Assembly: GCA_964442075.1 (NCBI GenBank)
Contig: CAYTWH010000006.1
Span: 59,516-123,515 of the forward strand
Direction of reading: 5' to 3'
Length of the DNA stretch: 64,000 nucleotides
Source: CAYTAU01 sp964442075
GTDB lineage: Bacteria; Bacteroidota; Bacteroidia; Bacteroidales; CAYTAU01
Made by a program: the position numbers and the translations under genes. Position 1 is the first letter of the stretch, and each line of letters opens with the position of its first letter. The notes under the pieces are model-generated. The model did not search any database and had not been told where the DNA came from. It saw only the letters and a list, made by a program, of their open reading frames with translations. Below are positions 1 through 11,000 of this stretch, one piece after another.

Positions 1-28
1 GGATTGTTGTTGTTGTAATATTTTTCAT
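1..28 (-). CDS. Possible threonine-operon leader peptide, cut by the window edge
   Basis: Reading leftward from an ATG at 26-28, the only visible codons are ATG AAA AAT ATT ACA ACA ACA ACA ATC, giving MKNITTTTI before the window ends. A short N-terminus with four consecutive Thr codons flanked by Ile codons is what thr-operon attenuator leaders look like; the E. coli thrL peptide is rich in Thr and Ile. With nine codons this is only a suggestion. It could equally be the start of an ordinary gene, and the downstream attenuator and thrA would lie outside the window. No other gene occupies 29-115. Confidence 0.25.
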
Positions 29-115
29 GTCTTTTATTAAATTAATTTAACATTATAGATTATAATTTATATTTATTTGAGTACCACTTTTAAAACAGCT
101 ACATTCTTATTTGTT

Positions 116-334
116 CTAACTTCCACAAGAACTGTTGAACAAATCTGGAGTACCAAGAGCAGGAGAATTCCAGGGTGGAGCTAATAAAATCTCGCTTACC
201 GCCGGGCATGTATCTTGTACTTCAAATCCAAAATTTGGTACTAGATTTTGACCAAATGAGACAACAGGATTAACAAAAAATAAAATTGATGTAATGATAA
301 AAAATAGAATGTAGATTTTTTTCATAACGTTCAA
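116..334 (-). pseudogene. Truncated N-terminus of a secreted T9SS/OmpA-type protein
   Basis: This is a 72-codon frame with a clear signal peptide (hydrophobic core IYILFFIITSILFFV, cleavage near FGQ) followed by NLVPNFGFE and a CP..SEI..APPWNSP..GTPD.FN pattern. That sequence is typical of the first domain of much larger Bacteroidota surface proteins that begin with an NLVPN.SFE carbohydrate-binding-like module. Here the frame ends in TAG at 116-118, and the next 90 bases show no continuation in another frame. I read it as the 5' remnant of a deleted gene. A TATATTTG -7-like element lies on the minus strand at 361-368, about 27 nt upstream of the start, so it may still be transcribed. A genuine small secreted protein is the alternative. 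Confidence 0.6.
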
Positions 335-433
335 TTTTGTTTGTTAATGATATGATTTTACAAATATAACATAAAAATCAAAGAAAATTATATAATTCAC
401 CAAAATGCATGATTTTTCCCATGGAGTGACCTT

Positions 434-547
434 CTATTTCAACAATACCTTGCCAGTAGCAACACTTTTGTCAGGTCTTACTTTTATTATAAAGATGCCT
501 TTTGCTTGATTACTTAAATTTATTTCATTCCTGACTTGATTAGGAAT
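434..547 (-). pseudogene. Orphan fragment of a T9SS type A sorting domain
   Basis: Minus-strand translation from 547 to the TAG at 434-436 gives VRNEINLSNQAKGIFIIKV, then RPDKSVATGKVLLK and the stop. This is the final beta-strand pair of a type A C-terminal sorting domain and matches the ends of the intact cargo genes at 58974-61727 and 61740-63785 (VNLSNQQKGIYFAKI..EKLILE). An in-frame TGA at 548-550 cuts it off, and no upstream frame restores the rest of the domain. The body of the gene is missing, because the RapZ-fusion gene starts its coding region only 77 nt away. It is not the end of the 116-334 remnant, which lies downstream of it on the same strand, so two different cargo genes were lost here. 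Confidence 0.65.
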
Positions 548-567
548 TCATAAATCTGGATTGACTT

Positions 568-584
568 CCCCGAAAAAATCGGGG
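568..584. repeat. Palindromic CCCCGA..TCGGGG element
   Basis: CCCCGAAAAAATCGGGG forms a 7-bp perfect stem. A near-identical core, CCCCGAAAGATTTCGGGG, sits inside the sorting domain of the gene at 61740-63785. In both places it lies just upstream, in the coding sense, of the VNLS..KGI strand of a T9SS sorting domain. Here that is the orphan fragment at 434-547. Confidence 0.6.
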
Positions 585-623
585 CAGGCTGTCGAATTTG
601 CATTTTCCGTTTTCGTGGGAATG

Positions 624-2069
624 TTATTCTTTTTGCCAATTATTTTTTTCCCTATGATCAAGATCAACCGTAATATTATATTTTCCTTTTAGATGTTGAG
701 TTAAATTTTCGGCACAGAAAACAGACCTGTGTTGACCGCCTGTACATCCAAAATTTATCATAAGGTTTGTGAAATTTCTTGATATGTATTTTTCTACAGA
801 AGCATCAATTATACTATAAGCATTTTGCAAAAACTGTTCTGCTTCAGGTTCTTTATTTAAAAAATCAATAACTGGTTTATCTTTTCCGTTAAGATGTTTA
901 TATTCATCAAATTTTCCGGGATTTGGAATTGCTCTGCAATCAAAAACAAAACCACCGCTGTTGCCGGAATTATCTTCTGGAATACCATTTTTAAAAGCAA
1001 AACTATTAATTGTAATCGTAAGTTCTGATGTAGTTGGTAAATTTGTCTTGCCAATTTTTTGCAAATATTCCGATTTAACAATTTTATCTAACACATGCAG
1101 TAATGTAGGAATTTCTATCTGAAATTTAGCATTATTAAGCAGCCATTTTATGTTGTTTATAGCATAAGGAATACTTTGCAAAAAGTGAGACCTTTTTTCA
1201 TAAACTCCCCTAAAACCATAAGCTCCCAGCACCTGCATTGTTCTAATTAGAGCATAGCCGTAGTAATGCTCAATAAATTTTTGTTCATCAATTTCTGTAT
1301 ATTGTTTTGCAGTATTTATATAATGCTTAAGTAATTCTTGCCTTATAGCAACAGGTATATTTGCTTTTGCCTGATATAGTAATGAGACAATATCATATTG
1401 CAAAGCACCTTTTCTTCCTCCCTGATAATCGATAAAATAAGGCTTGTTGTTTTTTAGCATTATATTGCGCGACTGGAAATCTCTGTAAAGAAAATAATCT
1501 GTTTCTGCTGTAAGAAGAAAATCGCTTAATGTATTGAAATCATTTTCTAATAATTGTTCGTCGAAATGAATTTTTACAAGTTTTAAAAAATAATATTTGA
1601 AATAATTAAGATCCCACATCATTGATTGTCTGTCGAATTTTTTTCTAGGATAGCATACTTCGTAATTCAAATTTTTATTTCCCTGAATTTGAAATTTGGG
1701 AAGCTCTTCAATTATTGATCTATAAATATTAATTAAATTTTCTGAGAACGTATTTTCCTTTTTTTCTTTTTTTAAAATACAGAATAAAGTAATATCGCCA
1801 AGATCTTCCAATAAATAAAAGCAGTTTTCAATATCTGTTAAATATATTTCGGGAACATTTAAGTTAAGCTCAAAAAAATGTTTTGAAAATTCAAGAAATG
1901 CAATATTCTCTTTTTTATCGTGATTGTAGGTACCAATTGCTTGTTTGCTTTTACCTTTAATCCTATAATATTCCCTGTATGAACCGGATGGAGGCAAGCT
2001 TGTAAAGCTTTCAACTTTTTCATTTGCCCAATTCTCAAATAGTTGCGATAATCTTTTTTCTTTATCCAA
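624..2069 (-). CDS. AmgK-like sugar kinase fused to a RapZ C-terminal domain
   Basis: This is a 481-residue two-domain protein. Residues about 20-310 form an aminoglycoside-phosphotransferase-fold kinase closest in pattern to the AmgK/COG3178 group. It has a Gly-rich N-lobe loop (PPSGSYREYYRI), the LLEDLGD.TL segment, a catalytic loop YRDFQSRNIM near residue 194 (HRD with His replaced by Tyr), and the metal-binding IDYQGGR..ALQYDIVSLL near 214. Residues about 350-475 match the C-terminal domain of RapZ: SFAFKNGIPE, FDCRAIPNPG, and GCTGGQHRSVF near 440, ending in DHRE. In enterobacteria that domain binds glucosamine-6-phosphate and the small RNA GlmZ. The RapZ P-loop domain is absent. AmgK phosphorylates N-acetylmuramate or GlcNAc at C1 for cell-wall recycling, so an amino-sugar role is a reasonable inference. 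No MurU-like nucleotidyltransferase is in the window. A TAAATTTG -7 element lies on the minus strand at 2113-2120. Confidence 0.85.
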   Translation of the reverse strand: MDKEKRLSQLFENWANEKVESFTSLPPSGSYREYYRIKGKSKQAIGTYNHDKKENIAFLEFSKHFFELNLNVPEIYLTDIENCFYLLEDLGDITLFCILKKEKKENTFSENLINIYRSIIEELPKFQIQGNKNLNYEVCYPRKKFDRQSMMWDLNYFKYYFLKLVKIHFDEQLLENDFNTLSDFLLTAETDYFLYRDFQSRNIMLKNNKPYFIDYQGGRKGALQYDIVSLLYQAKANIPVAIRQELLKHYINTAKQYTEIDEQKFIEHYYGYALIRTMQVLGAYGFRGVYEKRSHFLQSIPYAINNIKWLLNNAKFQIEIPTLLHVLDKIVKSEYLQKIGKTNLPTTSELTITINSFAFKNGIPEDNSGNSGGFVFDCRAIPNPGKFDEYKHLNGKDKPVIDFLNKEPEAEQFLQNAYSIIDASVEKYISRNFTNLMINFGCTGGQHRSVFCAENLTQHLKGKYNITVDLDHREKNNWQKE

Positions 2070-2122
2070 ATCTTAAAGTTTTAGAATAATTTCGTGTAAT
2101 TTATTAAAAATTGCAAATTTAG

Positions 2123-4234
2123 TTAAAATTTAAATCTAAACTGAACCTTAAATTCCGATTTTGTGTTGCCATTTATCTCTGTTAATCCCGAACCAATAAT
2201 CTCTTTATCCACATAGTTGGTTATTGAATATTTTACCCATATATCAATATTATTGATAATACTATATTTTAACATAAGGTATGCTCTAGAACCTTTTGAA
2301 TAGTAGGCAGGAATTGAAAATGCATAAAGCAGATCATTTTCATAAGCATAAATTCTAGTATCCCACGAATCGGTATCAAATATAGCATATCGAAAAGCAA
2401 AAGACAATGGCAGTTTTTCGGGTTTGTAAATTACATCCTGATATATCATATAACCCTTATCATTAACACTTTCTTTTTTATAGTTTGTTAATTCAATTCT
2501 GTTTTTACATTTAATAGTATTTGATACTGTGTATGCAATATGATACCTGAATTTTAATAGGTTAACATCTTCAAGATTTGAAATGGGGCTTGTTTCTTCA
2601 CTGCTGTTTTGTGGTTTTATCTCTTGTTTAAGTTTCCAATACATTTTCACCTTTCGTGATGCGCTGTAATCTGCCTGTACAAAATAATCAAAGCCTGAAG
2701 AGGGAGCGTCTGTTCGGAATTTTAACCACGGAAATTTATAATTGTCAAAATAGGCAGATAGTTTCCATCGTTTTACGGGAAATATTTCTGTGCCAATATA
2801 GACACCATCTTCATTTGCAGTTTTTGAGCCTTCGGCAAAAGCATTTGCATAATATGACTGGTAATCCCGTTCATAATGTCTGTGTAATACTGCCAACGAC
2901 ATTTGAGAGTGCAGATATACAACAGCTCCATTAACAAAAGCTTTAGCATGATTTTCGCTTATTGCACTTTCGCCAAAAAAATTAATATTTCGGTAACTGA
3001 ACTGATAATCAAATCCGATGTTATAATTTGAATTTCCACTAAATTCAAACTGATTATACGGACTGATCGCTTTTGCCTGTTCTGCACTAAATCCATATTG
3101 CAGGATAGTTAATCCTAATTTATAGTTTTTTTTGTTAAATGTAATATTTCCACCAACTATAGAGTCTGTTATAGCATCTTTATCGCTAAGTTCGTTTGGG
3201 GTTGAATGCAAGCCTGTTGCTTGAAATGACGAAACTGTGATCACTTCTTCAGAAATAGTATCTAATAGTGTAATATTGGCATCAATTTTTTTTCTTGATG
3301 CAAAAACAGAAATATCAAAATCTTTTATTCTTATTGTTGTACCAATTCCTCTCATAAATAAATTTTCATCTGTCGATGAATATTTTCTTAATCCCTGAGC
3401 TTTCTTTTTTATATTTATTGCATAAGGAGATTTTCCGTAGCTCATACCCGACCATGCCGTAAGTCCTTGTCCAAACTGTATTTGATAATCGCCAACTACA
3501 ATTTTTTTAAATATACCAACATCATTTATTTGAAGATGTGCAGAATAAAAATCAAAACCATTTTTAAGATTTTTACCTAAAAATTGCTGAACGGTATCAG
3601 CAACAGAATTTTTAAGAAAAGCTTCACCTGCGTCTTTTTCAGCAGTTATTCCCCACAACAGTTTGTTTTTATAGTGATATTTGTAACGAGTATATATTTT
3701 GTATTTACTTCCAATATATCCTGAGTTTAGATTTTCTTTAAGAGCAGAATCAGAAATTGCAAATCCTTTTTGTTCCTCAATTATTTCCTGCCCTCTTATA
3801 AATACCTGATGATTACCATATTTCAATGCGTTTTTTATTGCGAAATAATCTTTTTGTTTTATTTCTAAAGTAATAAAGGGTAGTATTTTTTCAATAATAT
3901 TTTTATTATAACCATCAATTAATAGTAGCTCATAAATACTTAAAATGTTACCATAATCTTTAGTGTATTGTAATAAATTATTTATTTGAAAATCAGAAAG
4001 TATCTGTAATTTTTCCAGTTCTTCTTTCGAGGTATTGTTAATATTTAAAGGATTATTTATAAAATAATTAAGATTGTCAAATAATGTTGTATAATCTAAT
4101 TCCTCTTCATCTGAATTTGCAGCAATTTCTTCTATAAGGTCTTCAATAGTAGAATTACTGCTTTTCTCAGGTTTTTGAGAATACGCTGTAAAAAGTAATA
4201 GTGAAAATAATATTAATAATACAATTCTAAGCAT
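2123..4234 (-). CDS. Helix-hairpin-helix / outer-membrane beta-barrel protein
   Basis: The protein has 703 residues and a signal peptide (LRIVLLILFSLLLFTAYSQ). Residues about 20-130 contain HhH-type sequence of the ComEA kind (NNPLNINNTSKEELEKLQILSDFQINNLL, then GNILSIYELLLIDGYNKNIIEKILPFI). The remaining ~560 residues are rich in alternating aromatic and polar strands and end in KSEFKVQFRFKF, a terminal aromatic residue typical of outer-membrane barrels. Large proteins with this HhH-plus-barrel layout are common in Bacteroidota, but I know of no established function. A role in envelope or DNA handling from the HhH alone would be speculation. The coding region stops 53 nt before the RapZ-fusion gene on the same strand. 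A TATTTTTG -7-like element lies on the minus strand at 4269-4276. Confidence 0.75.
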   Translation of the reverse strand: MLRIVLLILFSLLLFTAYSQKPEKSSNSTIEDLIEEIAANSDEEELDYTTLFDNLNYFINNPLNINNTSKEELEKLQILSDFQINNLLQYTKDYGNILSIYELLLIDGYNKNIIEKILPFITLEIKQKDYFAIKNALKYGNHQVFIRGQEIIEEQKGFAISDSALKENLNSGYIGSKYKIYTRYKYHYKNKLLWGITAEKDAGEAFLKNSVADTVQQFLGKNLKNGFDFYSAHLQINDVGIFKKIVVGDYQIQFGQGLTAWSGMSYGKSPYAINIKKKAQGLRKYSSTDENLFMRGIGTTIRIKDFDISVFASRKKIDANITLLDTISEEVITVSSFQATGLHSTPNELSDKDAITDSIVGGNITFNKKNYKLGLTILQYGFSAEQAKAISPYNQFEFSGNSNYNIGFDYQFSYRNINFFGESAISENHAKAFVNGAVVYLHSQMSLAVLHRHYERDYQSYYANAFAEGSKTANEDGVYIGTEIFPVKRWKLSAYFDNYKFPWLKFRTDAPSSGFDYFVQADYSASRKVKMYWKLKQEIKPQNSSEETSPISNLEDVNLLKFRYHIAYTVSNTIKCKNRIELTNYKKESVNDKGYMIYQDVIYKPEKLPLSFAFRYAIFDTDSWDTRIYAYENDLLYAFSIPAYYSKGSRAYLMLKYSIINNIDIWVKYSITNYVDKEIIGSGLTEINGNTKSEFKVQFRFKF

Positions 4235-4635
4235 TTATAAAAAAAAAGTTCCATTAATCATAATTATGCAAAAATAGAAGATTATTCTGTATTTCTTGTT
4301 TTTATTTTTTGGCTTTTCATTTTCCTGCTTGTAAGCAGTAGGTTTTTTATTAGCCCAATTTGATTTGTATGCAGAATTAGCCTTAACAAAAGGTTGATGT
4401 AATAATTTTATTTTAAGTTTTAGATATACATCTTTCTTTTCTTTTAGTTGTTTTTATTTTAAGCTTTTAAATATCATTTTTTTCAGAAAATAATTCAATT
4501 TTCAGGCAACCTTTTTTAAATTTTCGAGTCATACTTGTGAGAACAAACAAATTAATACATTCGTAAAAATATTTTGTATAACTAGAATAAAATAATTATA
4601 TTTAGCAATTATTATAATTTTTAAATTAGGCATTT
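4235..4635. other. Divergent intergenic region with promoters
   Basis: This 400-nt gap separates the divergent genes at 2123-4234 and 4636-5037. It holds a minus-strand -7-like element (4269-4276) and the ECF-like promoter at 4506-4533. A Lys-rich open frame lies on the minus strand between roughly 4246 and 4460, but it has no start codon and I do not call it a gene. No RNA gene is recognisable. Confidence 0.5.
4506..4533 (+). promoter_or_regulatory. Putative ECF-sigma promoter for the SprB-repeat adhesin operon
   Basis: GCAACC at 4506-4511, extended as CAGGCAACCTTTTT from 4503, is followed after 16 nt by GTCATA (4528-4533). An AAC-containing -35 with a GTC-containing -10 at this spacing is the usual form of ECF-sigma promoters. 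The same 14-base block lies upstream of the other giant adhesin (minus strand, 45721-45734). Transcription would start about 95 nt before the 4636 gene and run on into the 5072 gene. Confidence 0.45.
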
Positions 4636-5037
4636 ATGAAAAAACTTTTATTTTATTTTATGTTAATATGTGCTATTACTATTAGCCATAATTTGCATGC
4701 TCAAAATACTTCTATCAGCGATAACCAAAGTTCTTCTGTAAATGAACTTTTGTTAAAATATAATTATCATCAGGATTTACCTGAATATAAAAAGGCTAAA
4801 GAAATTTTGGAATTATTGATTTCAGAAAAATCCCTTAGTGAAGCTGAAATTAAGCAAATTTTTAATGAAATGATGTTAGACCCAACACCTGTTAAAAAAC
4901 AATATTATGTCAGGTTTCACGATTTGCCGGTTTATATAAATTCCGGCAATCCTGAAATTGATAAAGAAAACTATAAAAATGCTAAGGATGAATGGATAAA
5001 AAACAATCCTGAAAAATATAATAATTTAATTAAGTAA
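4636..5037 (+). CDS. Small secreted protein of unknown function
   Basis: The protein has 133 residues. The signal peptide is clear (MKKLLFYFMLICAITISHNLHAQ). The mature part is about 110 residues, charged and probably helical (NELLLKYNYHQDLPEYKKAKEI.., then SEAEIKQIFNEM), with no cysteines and no sorting domain. I recognise no family. It lies only 34 nt upstream of the 8.6-kb adhesin gene and downstream of the shared promoter motif, so the two are probably co-transcribed. It could be a periplasmic partner of the adhesin, but only position supports that. Confidence 0.7.
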   Translation: MKKLLFYFMLICAITISHNLHAQNTSISDNQSSSVNELLLKYNYHQDLPEYKKAKEILELLISEKSLSEAEIKQIFNEMMLDPTPVKKQYYVRFHDLPVYINSGNPEIDKENYKNAKDEWIKNNPEKYNNLIK

Positions 5038-5071
5038 AATACAATCATTAATTAAGTGCAAGATTAAAACT

Positions 5072-8000
5072 ATGAAAAAATTTATATTATTTATAACACT
5101 CATATTTACTGGGTTAATGATTAATGCGCAATGTAACTATTCTATTTGTTTAGAAGATACATATGGAGATGGCTGGGATGTTGCAAACGTAACAGTATCT
5201 GTTAATGGAGTAATAATTGGAACTTATACTGGGGTAGGTTATGGTCCTAACTGTTTTGCTATCCCAGTAAATGCTGGCGATGTTATTTTTATAAATTATA
5301 CCGGTGGTACTTGGCCAACTGAAAACGAATGGTATTTATCTGATGCAACAGGAACATTGGTTCAATCTTCAGGTGTTGGAGGGTTAACACCAGGAGATTA
5401 CACATTAACTAGTGCGGTATGTCCTTGCGGACCAAGTGGAGTGCTTATAAGTCCTATTGGTACTATTATATGTGGGGGAGTGCCAGATATTTTAACATTT
5501 ACTGCGCTTGGAAGTTGTTCTGGAAATTTTGAATATCAGGTGCTTGATGGTGCTACTATAGTTCAGAATTGGAGTACAACAAATACATATGCTGCATCTC
5601 CACTTGTTAATACAACCTATACTGTTGTTGTAAGGTGTTCTTCTTGTCCAAGTAATACTATTTCAGACAATTTTTTAGTTGAGGTAATTGATGCACCAAT
5701 CATAACAGGAAATTTACATATATGTGCCGGTGACAACACTACACTTACAGCATCTGGTTCAACAAATGATTTTGAATGGTGGACAGCTCAAACAGGTGGT
5801 ACACAATTAGCAGTTGGTCCGACATATACAACACCAAATTTGTTTGCAAACACAACTTACTGGGTTCAGGCAAATGGTTTATCATCAAGTGGTGGTAAAA
5901 TTCTTATTACTGAATGTGGGTTAGAAGGTTTTCAGGGCGGCACAGGCAGTGAAGATTATCTGGAAATTTCTAATTTGTTTTCAACAACGATTAACTCTAC
6001 GGGCTGGGTTGCAGCAGTTAGCGATTCGTATTCAAATATAAATTTAGTAAATCCAATTTTGTGGAATTTACCTTCTTCTTTTACGGCATGTTCTGTTGTT
6101 TGGAGGTGTGATGATGCTAGTTATACTGGTAATTATTGGGGTAATAATATTTTTTGGAATTCAAGTAGTAATAGTTGGGCAATTATTATTGATAATGTAG
6201 GCAATGTTGTAGATTTTTGTGCTTGGGGATGGACTGCTGCCGAAATAGCCTCATTTAATACAGTAATTAATGGTTTTAATATTACACTTGGACCTGAATG
6301 GACAGGCAATGGCTCCCTACTTCCTTGTCCTGTTACAGTTGGAGCAACAGATATTAGTTTACAAAGAATAGGTAACACAGATAGTAATACTGCTGCAGAT
6401 TGGGTTTGCCAAACCTCTACTGTTGATGTTGTAAATCCTGGGTTATTTTGCGGTTGGGTGGCTGTAAGTTGTCGTTTTCCTGTAGATATTATTGTAAATG
6501 ATGTTGAATTTACTACAAGTTTTACAAATCCATTGTGTAATGGAGGAAATGATGGAACAGCAACTGTTAATGCACCAACAGGCGGAACCCCTGTATACAC
6601 TTATCTTTGGGATGCTACAGCAGGTAATCAAATAACTACTACAGCAACTGGACTTTTGGCTGGTTCTTATACGGTTACGGTTACTGATGCACTTGGTTGT
6701 ACGGAAACTGCAATAATTACTCTTACAAATCCTTCTGGCATGACATTGACAATGTCAAATACACCAGATGATTGTGGTTCATGTAATGGAACAGCAAGTG
6801 TATCCGTAATAGGTGGAACTCCTGGTTATACCTACTTATGGTCAGGTGGAGGAGGAACAGGTTCAACGGCTACCGGGTTATGTGCAAATACTTATGCCGT
6901 AACTATAACAGATGCAAGTGGTTGCACGGCTACAAATAGTACAACAATTACAGCTACCGGTGCAGTTACAGCAAACTTCACTTATAACGGTAACCAATGT
7001 TTAAATGGTAATAGTTATATATTTACAAACACAGGAACAACAGGAGGAGTAAGTACATTCCTTTGGAATTTTGGAAATGGAGTAACGTCAACTCAAGAAA
7101 ATCCAACATATACATATCCTGCAGCAGGAACTTATACTGTAACATTTACTGTAACTCAGGGTGTATGTGTTGATGTTTATACACAAACAGTAACTGTATA
7201 TCCCCATCCAACACTAGCAATTACACCAACAGATGCTACTTGTTTTGGTTTTTGTGATGGTTCTGCCCTTGCAAATCCGGCAGGAGGTTCAGGAACATAT
7301 AATTATCAATGGGATGCAGCAGCAGGTAATCAAATTACGCAAAACGCTATAGCATTATGCACAGGCTCTTACGATCTTACTGTTACAGATACTTATGGAT
7401 GCTCAATTACAGAAAGCGTTACAATTAGCGAACCTGTACAAATAGTATTAACAATTACAAGAACAGATGCCAGTTGTAATGGAATTTGTGATGGAACAGC
7501 CCAGGTTACTGTTGTTGGCGGTTCAGGATCATTCACTTATCTATGGAGTAATCTTGCCACAACAGCAAATATAACAGGACTCTGTGCAGGAACTTATGAT
7601 GTTACAGTTACAGATGCAAATTCAACACCAAGTTGTTTTCAAACAGCAAGTGTAATTATTATTGAACCACCTGCAATTACTTTAACTTCAAGTACTATTG
7701 ATGCAACATGTGGAATGTCAAATGGTACAGCAACAGTAAATCCAAGTGGAGGTTCTCCTGGTTACACTTATCAATGGGATGCAAATGCAGCCAACCAAAT
7801 AACTCAAACAGCAACTGGATTAGCAGCAGGATCTTATACTGTAACTGTTACAGATACTGACCCATGTACAGCTGAAATAACAATAAATGTTAGTGATGCC
7901 GGCTCCCCAACAGCAACAATAACTTCTTCAACAAATCTTACATGTAATGGTATTTGTGACGGAGACGCTACTGTTACAATTGGTGGAGCACTAAATCCTC

Positions 8001-11000
8001 CTTATGATTATGTTTGGTCAACAGGCACAAACACAATTGGTACTCCCAGCACTCTTGAAACTGAATCCAGCTTATGTGCCGGAAATGTTTCTGTAGTTAT
8101 TACCGATAATAACGGATGTGTTGCTACAGCAAATGTAAATATTACTGAGCCTACTGCTGTTAGCGCAGTGATTTCGGCTATAATTGATGCTAATTGTGGA
8201 AATGCTGATGGTTCTGCTACAGTTTCTGCTGCAGGTGGAATACCAGGTTATACTTACCAATGGGATGCTAATGCCGGTAATCAAATAACACAAACGGCAA
8301 CAAATCTTGCAGGAGGAAATTATACTGTTACAGTAACTGATCTAAGCGGATGTACAACGTCAGTGATAGCAACAATTGGAGATATAGGAGGAGGAACTGC
8401 TTCAATAACAGCAACAACAGATGTGAGTTGCAATGGTGATTGTGATGGAACAGCTACAGTAACGGGTGTTGGAGGAACAATTCCTTATTCATATTTATGG
8501 GATGCATTAGCTGGGAATCAAGGTACTCAGACTGCTGTAGGGTTATGTGCAAATTCATATTCTGTTACAATAACAGATGCAAGTGGATGTATAGCAACAA
8601 CAAGTGCAACAATAAATGAACCAACTATACTAACATCATCAATAAGTGCAAGTTCTGATGCAAGTTGTAATGGTGCGTGTGACGGTTCTGCAACTGTAAA
8701 TGCTTTAGGAGGTACTCCTGGATACACATATTTATGGCCAAGTACTGGCACTGGATTTGTTGAAAATGGACTATGCACAGGATTGTTTACTGTAACAGTT
8801 ACTGATGCTCATTCTTGTACTACTGTATCAACAGTAACAATTAACCAACCAACTGTTGTTAGTGGGTCAACTACCGTTGTTGATGCTCATTGTGGAAATA
8901 CAGATGGTTCTGCAACGGCAACAGGTTCTGGAGGTACACCGGGTTATACTTACCAATGGGATGCTGCCACAGGAAATCAAAATACGCAAACTGCTTCAAA
9001 TATTTCTGCCGGAACATATAGCGTTACTATTACAGATTCTCAAGGATGTACTTTTGTAACGACAGCTACAGTTGGTGACCTTCCTGGCGGCACTGCAAGT
9101 ATTTCATCATATATAGATGTTTCATGCAATGGTGCGTGTGATGGTTCTATAACTGCCTCAATGGGTGGAGGAACTATTCCTTATACTTATTTATGGGATG
9201 ACCCATTATCACAAGTCACAATTATAGCAACAAATCTTTGTCCTGGAGATTATACAATAACAATAACTGATGTTAATGGATGTACAACAACTGCACACCA
9301 GATTATTACAGAACCAATAATTCTTGATATAACATTTAGTGTTGTAGAGATTTCATGTTTTGGTGTATGCGACGGAGAAATAACCGCAGATGTGACCGGA
9401 GGAACATTAACATATTCATATCAATGGGACGACCCTTCATTGTCAATAAATCAAACTATTACCGGTCTTTGTGATGATACTTATTGTGTAACAGTTACCG
9501 ATGCAAACTCCTGTACCGTAGTTGCTTGCAGAACACTTACAGACCCTCCTTTATTGGTTTTAAGTGCAGTAATTACAGAGGCCAGTTGTAATCAAGCTGA
9601 TGGAGCAATTGATCTAACTATTACAAATGGAACCGTATCCTCAATAATATGGGCACCCGGTGGTTATATAACTGAAGATTTAACAAATATTGCTGCAGGA
9701 ACATATAATGTTACAGTTACAGACATAAGAGGATGCACAGTTACAGGGACATACGTTGTGCCTGACCTTACCGGTCCAACGGCAACTATTGTTGCATTTG
9801 ATAATGTAGATTGTTTTGGTAATTGCAATGGTACAGCTACTGTTTCAGGCTCCGGAGGGCAAATCCCATACACATATTTGTGGAGTGACGGGCAAAATAC
9901 AATTACAGCTACTAATTTTTGTGCTGGAACTTATATTGCTTCTGTTACGGATGCAAATGGATGTATTGCAACAACATCTGTAATTATAACAGAACCTATA
10001 AAATTAGAAATTACAAATATTATAACTTCAAATCCTGATTGCAATGGAGATTGTGATGGCACTGCAGAAGTAGTAGTTGTTGGAGGAACATTACCCTATA
10101 CTTATCTGTGGACAGGAGGTTCTCCTGTTGGTGGTAATAATCCAACAGACTCACTAACTACAGGTTTATGTGCAGGGAGCTTCACAATAATCGTAACAGA
10201 TGGAAATGCTTGTATAGCTACTGATAATACAACAATTACCGAGCCATCGTTTATTTCATTATCTACAAGTTCTGTAGATGCTACATGTAACGGATATACA
10301 GATGGATCAGCAACAGTAAATGCATTTGGAGGAACCCCAATTCCTGGATATTTATATCAGTGGGATGTTGCAACAGGAAATCAAACCACACAAATAGCAA
10401 ACAACCTTGGATTTGGAAATTACTGTGTAACTGTTACAGATGATAATGGATGTACAGAATCAATATGTGTAACAGTAAATACTCCTAACCCAATGTCATT
10501 TGTAAATGTAGGTTCAACAGATGATGATTGTTATATGGCAGGAAACGGAAGCATTTCTACCAGTGTTACTGGAGGTTCTCCAAACTATACATACACATGG
10601 ACAGCTCTTGTTAATGCAACATTTAGTGAAAGTACTCAAAACATAAGCAATCTATTTCAAGATACATATTATTTAACTGTTGAAGACATTAATGGTTGTT
10701 TTATTGATACATTTATTATTATCAATCAACCGCCACAATTAAATCTGATTCTATATCCCGATTCTGAAAACTGTTATCAGGCTTGCGATGGCTCAATTAA
10801 TGCTGTTGTTAGTGGAGGAACTCCAACAAGCTATACTTATACATGGTCAAACTTTCAAAATAATCAATTAGCAGATAATTTATGTCCAGGAACTTATAGT
10901 GTTACCGTTACAGACGGAAACGGATGTACTATAACAGACAGTGAAACAGTTTTTGGACCTCCTGAGTTGCAGCTTATTATTCAAAATGTTATTGACGCAA

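Noticed and set aside
4246..4460. Lys-rich open frame on the minus strand (..AYKSNWANKKPTAYKQENEK..)
   Set aside because: It has no start codon, and its Lys and Asn content fits AT-rich DNA. A decayed gene cannot be excluded.
6133..6600. 155-codon open frame on the minus strand inside the SprB-repeat adhesin
   Set aside because: It is antisense to a strongly supported repeat protein, has no family signature and results from the biased codon use of the repeats.
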